Of a stretch of DNA of 64,000 bases, positions 54,070 through 63,068 are shown piece by piece. Below the pieces are notes generated by a model that saw only the letters and a program-made list of their open reading frames with translations, searched no databases and was not told the origin of the DNA. The stretch comes from Chitinibacter sp. SCUT-21. Lineage in GTDB: Bacteria; Pseudomonadota; Gammaproteobacteria; Burkholderiales; Chitinibacteraceae. The stretch spans positions 372,001-436,000 of the forward strand of contig CP102611.1 of assembly GCA_041874755.1 (NCBI GenBank), in the 5' to 3' direction. The stretch's first letter is position 1; every line of letters starts with the position of its first letter. Position numbers and translations under genes: made by a program.

Positions 54070-55260
54070 TCAAATTTTGCCAAGAACATAATCAGACCAT
54101 GCTTGCATCATGACTCTACGCTGCTCCAACTGATCTGTTCGTCGATAAGCCCGTGTTATTTTTGTACCTATCGAATGTCCAAGCGCTATTTCGCTCAGTT
54201 CATCAAGATAGCCCTCCTCTACCGCCCAAATTTTAAACGCGGATCTAAATCCATGTGCAGTTGCGGAGCGACCTTCAACATCTGAAATTGCATTTGTTTT
54301 ACGCAAAAGACTCGTCATTGCCATGTCGCTCAGAACCAAACCACGAGGCGAAGGGAAAACGAGTTCTGGATGCAAGCCTTGCTGTTGAATAAGAATATCC
54401 ATGACACCGGAAGAAATCGGGAGTCGAAGCGGCTTATCAGTCTTCATTTTTGAAGCCGGAATCGACCAAACCCCCGTTGTGAAATCGAACTCAGTCCATA
54501 CTGCCTCTCTCGCATTTGCAGATCGCACGGCGGTTAATATTGTGAATAACATTAAATTTTTACTCACGCTCGCATTGCCAAGCAAACAATCTTTCACGAA
54601 ATTTGGTATGTGTTCATGAGGCATCATAGGCTGATGTGTTGGTTTTCTTTCCAGCGCTTTGCCCAGTACATCCGCCACATCGGTTGATACAATATCCTCA
54701 ACCAATTTTCTGGCTTTGCACCATCTTAAGACCAAGCCAATGTCGTGCTTCACCTTTGATGCGGTCTCAGGCTGGCGAGTCCAAATAGGCCTTAATACCG
54801 CGGCTACATGATCAACGGTAAGCATTTCAATTTTCACATCCCCAATCATTGGGAAAATATGATTAGTCATGCGCCCCATCCAGCGCACCGTACTGCTCTC
54901 AGCCTTCCAACGAGTTTGCAAATCAGGCAATGCAGCAAGGGCTGCTGATTGAAAAGTATGTTTAATAGGGGCAGCCAACTTTGCCGCTTCTTTGGCCTGC
55001 TCGATTGGGTCTATGCCTTGCGAAATCAAAAGCCGCATAGCCTCTGCTTTTTCCCTGGCTGCAGCGATGCCAATTGTGGGGTAACTACCTAATCCGGCAT
55101 CTCGCCGCTTACCTGTAAGCGGGGATACAAAACGTAGCTCCCACCGCCCATGCCCTTTTGCTTTACTGGGAATCAGCCTTAACCCAGGCACTCCACCATG
55201 AGAAATAGCTTTATCTGTTGGCTTGATATTTCGTGCTTTTGCCTCAGTCAATAGCGCCAT
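54070..55260 (-). CDS. P4-family site-specific integrase
   Basis: 396 residues from ATG 55260; the longer reading crosses repeat DNA. The N-terminal DUF4102-like arm-binding domain ('MALLTEAKARNIKPTDKA…GRWELRF') is followed by the catalytic residues: Arg in 'LTAVRSANAR', 'HGFRSAFKIW', His in 'LGHSIGTKITRAY' and the Tyr nucleophile in the same RAY region. It lies 150 bases from a tRNA-like attachment sequence, its probable target. Confidence 0.93.
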   Translation of the reverse strand: MALLTEAKARNIKPTDKAISHGGVPGLRLIPSKAKGHGRWELRFVSPLTGKRRDAGLGSYPTIGIAAAREKAEAMRLLISQGIDPIEQAKEAAKLAAPIKHTFQSAALAALPDLQTRWKAESSTVRWMGRMTNHIFPMIGDVKIEMLTVDHVAAVLRPIWTRQPETASKVKHDIGLVLRWCKARKLVEDIVSTDVADVLGKALERKPTHQPMMPHEHIPNFVKDCLLGNASVSKNLMLFTILTAVRSANAREAVWTEFDFTTGVWSIPASKMKTDKPLRLPISSGVMDILIQQQGLHPELVFPSPRGLVLSDMAMTSLLRKTNAISDVEGRSATAHGFRSAFKIWAVEEGYLDELSEIALGHSIGTKITRAYRRTDQLEQRRVMMQAWSDYVLGKI

Positions 55261-55261
55261 T

Positions 55262-55400
55262 TTACCCCACATCCTACCCCACATTTTGATATGGATAGTA
55301 TAGAACCTCATTGGACAGTATTGTACTAAAAAAACAATTAATACGATAAATATCAATCCCTTAAAGAACGCCACTGGACGCCAGTGGACGCCAGTGGACA
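55262..55400. repeat. Integrase-proximal direct repeats
   Basis: TACCCCACAT occurs twice (about 55264-55286), and GGACGCCAGT-type units repeat in tandem at 55371-55400, beginning with the palindrome CCACTGGACGCCAGTGG. These are typical positions for arm-type or excision-factor sites. Confidence 0.55.
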
Positions 55401-55408
55401 CTATTATA

Positions 55409-55427
55409 GTTCCCATCGCCCGCTCCA
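55409..55427 (+). mobile_element. Attachment site: tRNA-Gly 3' end fragment
   Basis: GTTCCCATCGCCCGCTCCA matches the T-arm/acceptor end of a tRNA-Gly including the encoded CCA. The bases before it do not make the rest of a tRNA. Together with the neighbouring P4-type integrase and the terminator that follows, this reads as the att copy left at the far end of an integrated island. The intact tRNA should lie at the other end, on the left. Confidence 0.65.
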
Positions 55428-55436
55428 GAATCGTTC

Positions 55437-55469
55437 AATAAAGCCCTTTACATAAGGGCTTTATTTTTT
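55437..55469. terminator. Terminator after att site and lysR
   Basis: AATAAAGCCCTT-TACAT-AAGGGCTTTATT then TTTT. It is a 12-pair, bidirectional rho-independent structure. It ends the LysR gene on the minus strand and is probably the original terminator of the split tRNA. Confidence 0.93.
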
Positions 55470-55473
55470 GGCA

Positions 55474-56373
55474 TCAATTGAGCGAACTATTGTCTTTCAG
55501 TGCTTGTGCAATAAAATCGACAAAGGCGCGGATTTTGGCTGAGCCGTGTCGGCCTTCGCGGTGTACTACATGGATCGGCAGTGGTTTGGCTTCAAATTCA
55601 CCCAAGACCGTTTTCAATTCACCGCTGTGTAAATACTCCGCAATTTGATAGGACATCAGGCGCGTTATTCCTGCGCCATTGCGCACCGCTGAAATCGCAC
55701 CGTCATTGCTGGTGACGGTAATGCGTGGTTTGATGCGCACGATTTTGGTTTGCTCATCTTCGCCAAACTTCCATTCAATGGTCGGGCTGATGCTGCTGGC
55801 GGCGACGATTTGATGTTGCAGTAAATCATTCGGCGTTTGTGGAATGCCATATTGCGCCAAATAATCGGGCGAGGCGCACAGTACGCGGCGCACTTGACCT
55901 ACCCGTATTGCCCGCATGGTACTGTCTGGCAAGGCGCCGATACGGATACCCACATCCACTCCTTCTTCCAGCATATTCACCACCCGGTCGAGGAACATTG
56001 CCGACACATCCACATCCGGATAGCGCTGCAAAAATTTCACCACCTGCGGCATCACATACAACTGGCCAAATAGCACTGGCGCGGTGATGGTCAGATGGCC
56101 GCGCGGCTCGGCGTTAATGCCGGCAGCCACTTCGTCGGCTTCCTGCACTTCGGCCAAAATGCGCCGTGCATCGTCCAGATAGCGTTGCCCCGCATCGGTT
56201 ACTCGCACATAGCGGGTGGTGCGGTTCAACAGTTTCACGCCCAAATCTTCTTCCAAGGCGGCCACTGCACGGGTCACCGCCGGCGGCGACATCGCCAGTT
56301 TGCGCGCTGCGGCGGCAAAGCTCTCGGTTTCGGCCACCGCCACATAGACGGTCATCTGATGAAAGCGATCCAT
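55474..56373 (-). CDS. LysR-family transcriptional regulator
   Basis: 299 residues, the standard LysR length. The winged helix-turn-helix is 'ESFAAAARKLAMSPPAVTRA' with 'LLNRTTRYVRVTDAG', and a two-lobed ligand domain follows. It is divergent from the AhpD-like gene at 56502, the likely target. The effector is unknown. Confidence 0.95.
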   Translation of the reverse strand: MDRFHQMTVYVAVAETESFAAAARKLAMSPPAVTRAVAALEEDLGVKLLNRTTRYVRVTDAGQRYLDDARRILAEVQEADEVAAGINAEPRGHLTITAPVLFGQLYVMPQVVKFLQRYPDVDVSAMFLDRVVNMLEEGVDVGIRIGALPDSTMRAIRVGQVRRVLCASPDYLAQYGIPQTPNDLLQHQIVAASSISPTIEWKFGEDEQTKIVRIKPRITVTSNDGAISAVRNGAGITRLMSYQIAEYLHSGELKTVLGEFEAKPLPIHVVHREGRHGSAKIRAFVDFIAQALKDNSSLN

Positions 56374-56501
56374 GATTTATTCCATTTTTAGCAACAATCT
56401 ATTGTCATTCATGTGGATTCTTCTTTCAAGTGAAGATCGGCACAATGCACTCATTCGCTCAACACCGAGCGAAACAAATTAACCAACTAAAGGAATACAC
56501 C

Positions 56502-57038
56502 ATGAGCCGCATTAACGTCGTTACTACTGAAACTGCAACTGCCGAACAACAAGCTTTGTTTGATGCCATCCATGCCCAGCTGGGCATTGTGCCGAACTTC
56601 TTGAAAGTGTTTGCCAATTCACCTGCGGCACTGCGCGCCTTCCTCGGTCTGCACGGCATTGCCAAAGAAGGCAGCCTAGATTTGCAAACGCGTGAACGTA
56701 TCGCCTTGGCTTTGGCGCAGCAAAATTCTTGCGAATACTGCCTGTCAGCGCACACCGCGATCGGTAAAGGCGCCGGTTTGAATGGCGACGAAATCGCGGC
56801 TAACCGTGCCGGTACTAGCCAAGATGCGAAAGCCGCGATTGCCGTGAAATTGGCGCGCTCTTTGGCTGAGCACAAAGGCGAAATCACCACCGCCGAATTG
56901 ATCGAAGCGCGTAACGCTGGTTTTAGCGATGCGGACATCGTCGAGATTATTACTCACGTCGGCATGAACTTGCTGACCAATATCTTGGGCAAAGCCAGCC
57001 GCTTGGAAATCGACTTCCCGAAAGTGACTTTAGCTTAA
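56502..57038 (+). CDS. Carboxymuconolactone decarboxylase / AhpD-like protein
   Basis: 178 residues from ATG 56502 (AAAGGA upstream). The CMD core has 'ERIALALAQQNSCEYCLSAH' with the CxxC-x3-H of AhpD-type peroxidases. The cytosolic protein probably reduces peroxides or acts with a thiol partner. It is divergent from a LysR regulator and followed by a YHS protein and a glutaredoxin, which suggests a redox or metal stress group. Confidence 0.9.
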   Translation: MSRINVVTTETATAEQQALFDAIHAQLGIVPNFLKVFANSPAALRAFLGLHGIAKEGSLDLQTRERIALALAQQNSCEYCLSAHTAIGKGAGLNGDEIAANRAGTSQDAKAAIAVKLARSLAEHKGEITTAELIEARNAGFSDADIVEIITHVGMNLLTNILGKASRLEIDFPKVTLA

Positions 57039-57103
57039 TTAATGATTTAACCCGTAACACCCCCACGACTGACTATTTATTATTTTTTAAAAGGACTTAT
57101 CCC

Positions 57104-57601
57104 ATGTTGAATTTTCGCAAAACCCTGATCGCCGCAACTTTGATGTCTGGCTTCGCATTCTTGGCGGCTGTACCGAGCACTGCCATGGCCTACGACGAAA
57201 CGTCGACTGCCTCAGTGAATGTGGATGAACAAGGCGTTGGCCTGAAAGGCTACGACCCAGTGGCGTACTTCACCGCTAAAGCACCGACCTTGGGCAATGC
57301 CGCGTACAGCGCGCAGCACGATGGCGTGACTTATCACTTTGCTAGCAAAGCCAACCGCGACAAGTTCACGGCGAACCCAGCGCACTACGCACCCCAGTTT
57401 GGCGGCTTCTGCGCGATGGGCGTGGCCTTGGACAAGAAGTTGGATGGTGATCCACAAGCTTGGAAGATTGTAGATGGCAAGCTGTACCTGAACGTGAATA
57501 AAGAAGTACAGAAAAAATGGTTGCAAGACGTACCGGGCAATCTGAAGAAAGCCAATATGGAATGGCCGTCAATCAAAGATAAAGCACCGAAAGATTTGTA
57601 A
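57104..57601 (+). CDS. Exported YHS-domain protein
   Basis: 165 residues with signal peptide ('SGFAFLAAVPSTAMA', cut near 29). The YHS motif family reads 'LKGYDPVAYFTAKAPTLGNA', 'YHFASKANRDKFTANPAHYA' and 'GGFCAMGVAL'. YHS domains bind metals such as copper. It lies downstream of the AhpD-like gene; a periplasmic metal-related role is inferred. Confidence 0.9.
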   Translation: MLNFRKTLIAATLMSGFAFLAAVPSTAMAYDETSTASVNVDEQGVGLKGYDPVAYFTAKAPTLGNAAYSAQHDGVTYHFASKANRDKFTANPAHYAPQFGGFCAMGVALDKKLDGDPQAWKIVDGKLYLNVNKEVQKKWLQDVPGNLKKANMEWPSIKDKAPKDL

Positions 57602-57610
57602 TTAACCCAT

Positions 57611-57659
57611 GGGTATATCGCTGCATGCAATGATCAAAAATGATCTTAGCGATATACCC
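57611..57659. terminator. Perfect hairpin after YHS gene
   Basis: GGGTATATCGCT and AGCGATATACCC form a perfect 12-pair outer stem with an inner GATCA/TGATC stem. It lies ten bases after the YHS stop. The arm GGGTATAT is shared with the repeat at 2321-2376. Confidence 0.7.
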
Positions 57660-57721
57660 GTCATATCCAGTTGCTAGTTCGCTCTGGCGAGCGCAATGGT
57701 TTAAGAAAAAGGAGACGCAAC

Positions 57722-57985
57722 ATGTCAACCACCACCCTCTACAGTACCCGTTCTTGCCCATTTTGCGTTCAGGCTGAAAATTTGCTCGCGCGCAAAGGTT
57801 TAGCCGTGAACAAAATTTTAGTTGATCAAAATCCAGACGAATTTGCCACCATGGTAGAGCGCACCGCGCGTCGCTCGGTCCCGCAGATTTTTATTGGTGA
57901 TCGGCACGTGGGTGGTTTTACCGATTTATTAGCCCTCGATCAATCTGGCCAATTGCCGGTTTGGTTGGCACAAGCAGGGGTGTAG
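57722..57985 (+). CDS. Glutaredoxin (GrxC type)
   Basis: 87 residues from ATG 57722, with AAGGAGA upstream. Active site 'CPFC' near residue 12, 'SVPQIFIG' cis-Pro loop and 'HVGGFTDL' glutathione-binding segment. It reduces disulfides with glutathione in the cytosol. It heads a short series with the DUF302 and DUF2282 genes. Confidence 0.95.
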   Translation: MSTTTLYSTRSCPFCVQAENLLARKGLAVNKILVDQNPDEFATMVERTARRSVPQIFIGDRHVGGFTDLLALDQSGQLPVWLAQAGV

Positions 57986-57987
57986 CC

Positions 57988-58386
57988 ATGTGTGAAGAAC
58001 CGAACGCCTTTGGCATCGACAAAATCGCCTCGGCGTATGACTTTAGCGAAACGATTGCCCGCTTAAGTTCCGCGATTCAGAGCAAAGGGGCGACCATTTT
58101 TGCCCAGATCGATCATCAAGCGCAGGCTAAGCAGCAGCAATTGGAATTGGCCCCCACGCAATTATTGATCTTTGGACACCCCAAAATCGGCACCGCTTTA
58201 ATGAATTCAGCCAGCAGCACCGGTTTGGATTTACCACTGAAAGCCTTGGTGAGCCAAGACTGCCACGGGCAAGTTTGGGTGTACCTGAATCAGCCCGATT
58301 ATTTGCAACTGCGTCATGGATTTGACGACGAATTACTCACCCCGCTGCGTGGGCTGCATAGCTTGCTCAGCCACAGCATTCACTAA
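57988..58386 (+). CDS. DUF302-domain protein
   Basis: 132 residues from ATG 57988, two bases after the glutaredoxin stop. The DUF302 pattern is 'IFAQIDHQAQAKQQQLELAP', 'LLIFGHPKIGTALM' and 'LPLKALVSQD'. The structure of the family is known but its role is not. It is cotranscribed with the glutaredoxin. Confidence 0.9.
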   Translation: MCEEPNAFGIDKIASAYDFSETIARLSSAIQSKGATIFAQIDHQAQAKQQQLELAPTQLLIFGHPKIGTALMNSASSTGLDLPLKALVSQDCHGQVWVYLNQPDYLQLRHGFDDELLTPLRGLHSLLSHSIH

Positions 58387-58398
58387 AGGATCAAAAAG

Positions 58399-58647
58399 AT
58401 GGATCGCAGACAACTGATTTTGGCCGGCGCCATGACCGCAGTGCTGGCGCTCGCCAGCCAGCCTAGCCTGGCCGCTGACCCCAGCAAAGAAAAATGCTTT
58501 GGCGTCGCCAAAGCGGGCGCGAATGATTGTGCCGCCAACGGTCATTCTTGTGCCGGCATGGCCAAGAAAGACCGTGATGGTAAAGAGTGGAAACTCGTCG
58601 CCAAAGGCAGTTGCCTGGCGATGAAGGGTTCGCTCACGCCGTTGTAA
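58399..58647 (+). CDS. DUF2282 (BufA1/bufferin-like) exported peptide
   Basis: 82 residues: signal peptide ending 'SLA' at about 25, then four Cys (33, 44, 51, 72) in the DUF2282 frame ('[20 protein letters not shown]', '[14 protein letters not shown]'). Members are precursors of copper-binding modified peptides when paired with a DUF692 enzyme (recent literature, from memory). No DUF692 or DUF2063 gene is next to it here. It ends before a strong terminator. Confidence 0.88.
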   Translation: MDRRQLILAGAMTAVLALASQPSLAADPSKEKCFGVAKAGANDCAANGHSCAGMAKKDRDGKEWKLVAKGSCLAMKGSLTPL

Positions 58648-58680
58648 CCCTTAAGTCGCATCGAATCTCCTTCCTCTTTG

Positions 58681-58707
58681 CCCCTTGCTTAGCAAGGGGA
58701 TTTTTTT
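58681..58707 (+). terminator. Rho-independent terminator after DUF2282 gene
   Basis: CCCCTTGC-TTA-GCAAGGGG followed by ATTTTTTTG. It closes the glutaredoxin/DUF302/DUF2282 transcript. Confidence 0.95.
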
Positions 58708-58763
58708 GTTAGATTTTTAACGCGGAATCGACTAAACCGCAGCATCCAATAAAGGACTTCATT

Positions 58764-59219
58764 ATGCTTTCATCCCCATTGCTTCAACGCTTAGCGCAAG
58801 CGACACCGCTCAACGCCATTGCACCGCTCGCCGATTTGGCTCTGCGCCTGTATATCGGCAAAATCTTTTTCATGTCGGGCCTGACCAAAATCGCCGATTG
58901 GGACACCACGGTGATGTTGTTCAGCGACGAATATCACGTTCCCTTGCTATCGCCGCAATTGGCGGCCTTCGGCGGAACGGCTGGCGAACTTATCTTGCCG
59001 GTGTTGCTGGTGCTGGGCCTATTTACTCGCTTGTCTGCGCTGGGACTCTTCGCGCTTAATGCCGTAGCGTTGCTCTCTTACTACCATGTGTTGAAAGATA
59101 TGCCCAGCGCGGTGCAAGATCATCTTGAATGGGGTTTAATGTTGCTGGCGCTAATCGCGATCCCGCTACAACGTTGGGCGCTCGATCGTGTGCTGTTCCG
59201 CGCGCGTGCTTCTCAATAA
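58764..59219 (+). CDS. DoxX-family membrane protein
   Basis: 151 residues, four hydrophobic helices. DoxX signature: 'LALRLYIGKIFFMSGLTKIA' and 'LGLFTRLSALGLFALNAVAL'. AAAGGA lies before the ATG. Members belong to redox-related complexes and are common next to DUF2282/DUF692 genes. It is followed after 19 bases by a thioredoxin-like gene. Confidence 0.92.
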   Translation: MLSSPLLQRLAQATPLNAIAPLADLALRLYIGKIFFMSGLTKIADWDTTVMLFSDEYHVPLLSPQLAAFGGTAGELILPVLLVLGLFTRLSALGLFALNAVALLSYYHVLKDMPSAVQDHLEWGLMLLALIAIPLQRWALDRVLFRARASQ

Positions 59220-59238
59220 ACCCACCATAGGATTCACA

Positions 59239-59733
59239 ATGAAAAAATTCTGGCTCAGTGCTTTGTGGTTCAGTTTAATCTGCAGCAGTGTGTATGCAGC
59301 ACCGACACTACAAGGGCGTGATGTCATCAGCGGCAAAGCGGTGAATCTGGCGCAAGTGCGCGCTAAAGACCAAACCGTTTTGCTGGTGTTTTTTAAAGCG
59401 GGTTGCACCACCTGTGTGTACAACTTCAAGCTGATCCGGGAATTTTACAAAGCTAATAAAGCCAGTCGTTTTAATGTGTTAGGGATCGGCCTAGACAGCA
59501 AGCCAGAGCTGTTTCGCAGCTACGCCGAACTGGTGCGCGCCACCACGCCCAAAGACGAGCAATTTCCGCTGCTATGGCGGCCCGACTCAGTGCATCAAGA
59601 CAGCTTTGGCGAATTGAAAAACGACTCAACCGTCTTTGTGATCGGCAAAAATGGCGAAATCACGCTAACGCGCGAAGGCGTGATTCAGGATGCAGACTGG
59701 GATGAGATTTGGACTTCGCTGCAAAATAATTAA
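59239..59733 (+). CDS. Exported thioredoxin-like protein
   Basis: 164 residues from ATG 59239 with a signal peptide ending 'VYA' (about 20). The TlpA/AhpC-like fold has 'VLLVFFKAGCTTCVYNFKLI' (CTTC active site). It probably handles disulfides or electrons in the periplasm together with DoxX. Confidence 0.9.
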   Translation: MKKFWLSALWFSLICSSVYAAPTLQGRDVISGKAVNLAQVRAKDQTVLLVFFKAGCTTCVYNFKLIREFYKANKASRFNVLGIGLDSKPELFRSYAELVRATTPKDEQFPLLWRPDSVHQDSFGELKNDSTVFVIGKNGEITLTREGVIQDADWDEIWTSLQNN

Positions 59734-59895
59734 GTATCAATAGTTTGCTGCCATTTCTGGCTTGCTGCGCAGTGTAGGCTCAGCAAACCAATGGGGGTAT
59801 GCTTATGTACATTAATAATGAAGTGGCCTTCATGGCAATACATGGGCTAAAAGGCGCTTAAGGCAAATGACTCAAAGCGTCAAAGCGGAGAAACA

Positions 59896-60426
59896 ATGAA
59901 TTTTTTAATTTTGCCCGGTATTGGCGATTCCGATCAAAATCATTGGCAAACACATTGGGAGCGCGCTAGTCCTAGTTTCAGTCGCGTCATACAAGATAAT
60001 TGGACTCAGCCAGATTGCAGCCAATGGGTCGCCCGCTTAGAAAGCACCGTAGCGCAAAGCGGTCCCAATACGGTATTAATTGCGCATAGTTTGGGTTGTT
60101 TATTAGTTTCGCACTGGGCGGCTGCAAGCCAATTAGAAATTCAGGGCGCGCTGTTGGTTGCGCCGCCAAATCCTATGGCGGAAGTTTTTCCAGTTGAAGC
60201 CAATAGCTTTAATGAATTTCCAACGCAAGCCTTTAATTTCAAAAGTCTAGTGGTCGCCAGCGCAAACGATCCCTACGCTGAGCTGGCGTTTTCTCAGCAC
60301 TGTGCCTGCAGTTGGGGAAGTGAATTTATTTGTATTGGCGCTGCGGGGCATATCAATGGCAGTAGTAATTTGGGTGAATGGGCCGCAGGCAAGCAGCTGC
60401 TGCAACAATTGCTCAGCACGCTCTAG
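59896..60426 (+). CDS. RBBP9/YdeN-type serine hydrolase
   Basis: 176 residues. Signatures: 'LILPGIGDSDQNHWQTHWE', nucleophile 'LIAHSLGCLLVSHW', Asp in 'SANDPYA' and His in 'AAGHINGSS'. It is a small cytosolic alpha/beta hydrolase; its substrate is unknown. Confidence 0.93.
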   Translation: MNFLILPGIGDSDQNHWQTHWERASPSFSRVIQDNWTQPDCSQWVARLESTVAQSGPNTVLIAHSLGCLLVSHWAAASQLEIQGALLVAPPNPMAEVFPVEANSFNEFPTQAFNFKSLVVASANDPYAELAFSQHCACSWGSEFICIGAAGHINGSSNLGEWAAGKQLLQQLLSTL

Positions 60427-60639
60427 CGCACCGCAAAGAAAACTTCATGCCAAGCCCATAAATATCGTCATTGCAACACGCCGCACTTTTCTTTTTCTTG
60501 GGCATTGATTAGCATACGGGTCTGGGCTGACTGGTCGCCCAGCTCGCGAAAGTGCAAACACCAGTTTCATCGCGCAAGCCCATTGCTTGCATACCCTCCG
60601 TGACCCACAGCGAGAATGGTCACTTATTTTGGAGCTGGT

Positions 60640-61071
60640 ATGCCTAATTCTGCCTCTACTCATCACGAAACACCTGCGGTGCAATTTATCTTGCGCCAAG
60701 CGCGGCGCTTGCAGCGCGCAGCGCAATCCGATTCACCTGCCATTGCCTTGCCCATTTTGCGGCGCTTAATTCAAGCGGGCGCAATTGAAGCCAAATCGCT
60801 GGTCACGCTGTACGCGCAGCGCCAGCAATTGCAGCGCAAACATATTCTGCGCCTATTGGCACTGGAAGCGGGTTACCCCAGTTGGGAGAAATTCAAACCC
60901 CAATTAAGCACGCTCAGCGCCGCTGATTTGGCCGCATGGCAATACCTTGATACTGGCGCGGCGCAACTGAAATTGTGGTTTGCCGATGCGCAAACGGCAC
61001 ACAGCTACGCCGCAAGCCAAGGCGGCCGCGTGATCAACGTCGGCCAACAAGCTGTGGTGATGACGAACTAA
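60640..61071 (+). CDS. Hypothetical protein
   Basis: 143 residues from ATG 60640 (GGAGCTGG upstream). The N-terminal half is helical and basic, with a segment 'LALEAGYPSWEKFKPQL' like the C-terminal tail of some glyoxalase-superfamily proteins. The other half ends in a small strand-rich part. No family is recognised. Confidence 0.75.
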   Translation: MPNSASTHHETPAVQFILRQARRLQRAAQSDSPAIALPILRRLIQAGAIEAKSLVTLYAQRQQLQRKHILRLLALEAGYPSWEKFKPQLSTLSAADLAAWQYLDTGAAQLKLWFADAQTAHSYAASQGGRVINVGQQAVVMTN

Positions 61072-61161
61072 TGAAAGTGGGCGCAACGGCTAACGCCGAA
61101 GCGCCCAATCACATTTACGCCTGAAACTGCTGCTATTAGCCTAAACTGGCCATGATTATCG

Positions 61162-61344
61162 TTAAGCGCTAGCAGTATTACTGATAATGAGCGCCGTGGT
61201 GGCCGCAACAGCTGCACCAGCCCCAGCTAGACGCAGCGGTTTGGCCTCTTTGGCCCAATTCCAAATCAGCACACCAAGTACGCCAAGCAACATCGCCAAT
61301 GCATATAAAACCGCAAAACCAAAAATATAAGATTCAATTGGCAT
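61162..61344 (-). CDS. 60-residue two-helix membrane protein
   Basis: A strong AAGGAG precedes the ATG. Hydrophobic stretches lie at about 6-28 and 39-56. No family recognised. Confidence 0.75.
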   Translation of the reverse strand: MPIESYIFGFAVLYALAMLLGVLGVLIWNWAKEAKPLRLAGAGAAVAATTALIISNTASA

Positions 61345-61748
61345 GGTAAAACTCCTTAAAACTAGTTAACCGTAATAATTTGAAATCAAATTCGCGCTCT
61401 TGCCCCTGAAAAGGGCGCGCGTTCAATTCGCATCTTTCTAGAGCTTGCTGGCGGCGTGCCCTGCCGCATGGATTAGCCTCGTTCAGGAGGGACTCCGTCC
61501 TTTGTGATCGGGTTCCCAGTTGTTGGCGTTGTGTGTACTAATGCCATAGCCTTGACGCGGCTTTGAGTTCGTTGTTTGCAGCGTCAATGACGGCCAGAAA
61601 ACCAAGACTTAAAACCTTTCACGCAATAGTGATCAGTTACCTCAGTGATTTGGAATGCTTGTTTATTCCGTACTTTGCAACAATATATTGCATTTTAGAG
61701 TTATTCTTCTTTTTATCGTCATCAACCACAATAGCGTCATTGTTCTGG
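61345..61748. other. Intergenic stretch
   Basis: About 400 bases. A plus reading of 62 codons is in frame with the following gene, but its composition is unlike that gene and it lacks a ribosome site. No RNA gene is recognised. Confidence 0.5.
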
Positions 61749-62825
61749 ATGATGACTGTGATGACGCTACATACGCTAAACCCTATCCCAAATTTGCTCG
61801 GCGAGCGCGTGATGCCTTTGGCGCCGCAGCTAACGTTGGCCAATGGCCAGCGCTGGATTGCACAGCATTATTTGCGCTATCAGCACTCAGTAGAAAGCGT
61901 GTCGGCGTTGTTGGCGCAGATCGATTTTGACGTGCATACGCCGCTGTTTGCTGGGCAGGATGCCAATGGCGTGTATTTGCAAGTGGGGCTGATTGGGCGC
62001 GAGAATTATGATCGCAGCAATACCCTACGAGCGCATAAGCTGGTGTACGGCAGAAAATGGCGTATTGATGCCGATACCCCAACTTCTGAAATCATCCAGA
62101 CCGCTTTTTTGGCGATCAAAAAAGCGCGCGAACACGAGGTACGCGAGTTGCTGACGGTGCGCAATGGCGCGGGCAAAACCAGCGCGGCGTTTAGTAATCA
62201 TCACGATTTGCCCTTGCTCACTCAGCAAAGGGATGAATTACGCGCCACTGCGCGCCCAGCGGGCGCGGCTAATGTGACGGCGACGGTGCTGGCGCAATTG
62301 GCGACACTGCGTTTTGCGCAGCGCCAGATCGAGTTATTGCAAGTCGTTGAATTGGCTGGCGAGCGGGTGTTGCTCGATTTTCAATTGGGTGCAGCACCAC
62401 TGGCGCGCCAGTTGGAGGGCGATTTTCCTGAGTTTGCGCAGCTGTCGTTCAGCGTGCTGTTGCCCGTCGCGCAATTACATCAATTACCGTATGCGCTGAT
62501 GGATGCGCTGATTGCGCACAGCGATCGGCATGTGGATGAGACCTTTCGCTTTCGCGGCTTTGCGCGCTTTAGCCGTGAAAACGCGATTCAGGCGATTGCC
62601 GATTTGTCGCTGCAAACGCGCCCGTACGCGCGGGATTTGGCCGACGCGCAATTTGAGCAAATTTTCCGCGCCAATAATTACGAAGTCGACGCCAGCCGCG
62701 CCCCCGCTTTGGGCGCAGGCGAGTTGGGGCGGAAAAATCGCCAGCTGATCGAGCAATACGCGAACTTGCTCGGCCATATGCCGCAGGGATACGTGCTAAC
62801 AACTAACAGAGAACAACGAGCCTAG
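61749..62825 (+). CDS. Hypothetical protein, family not recognised
   Basis: About 358 residues; the start lies at one of the ATGs at 61749, 61752 or 61761. It is soluble, with strand-rich N-terminal ('DFDVHTPLFAGQDANGVYLQ', 'YGRKWRIDADTPTSEIIQ') and helical C-terminal parts. It shows an even hydrophobic pattern and strong coding bias. No signal peptide or known motif was found. Confidence 0.75.
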   Translation: MMTVMTLHTLNPIPNLLGERVMPLAPQLTLANGQRWIAQHYLRYQHSVESVSALLAQIDFDVHTPLFAGQDANGVYLQVGLIGRENYDRSNTLRAHKLVYGRKWRIDADTPTSEIIQTAFLAIKKAREHEVRELLTVRNGAGKTSAAFSNHHDLPLLTQQRDELRATARPAGAANVTATVLAQLATLRFAQRQIELLQVVELAGERVLLDFQLGAAPLARQLEGDFPEFAQLSFSVLLPVAQLHQLPYALMDALIAHSDRHVDETFRFRGFARFSRENAIQAIADLSLQTRPYARDLADAQFEQIFRANNYEVDASRAPALGAGELGRKNRQLIEQYANLLGHMPQGYVLTTNREQRA

Positions 62826-63068
62826 ATACATGTCGATGTATATCAATTAAGCCCAAGCTATAAAATAGCTACAGCAATATACCACTCATTAATTTTAACC
62901 ACCAACCCCAATATACAACTCGAATTATTTCCAAGTTCTTACCCAAGCAATGCGCACATGTTCTGCAGCAATGATTGCATTACTTTTTGTGAAAGGTGAA
63001 AATCGGAACAAGTTAGTTTATTGGCCACAAGCGGCCACAGGCTGTCAGTAAAAAGGAAGTAGATCACG

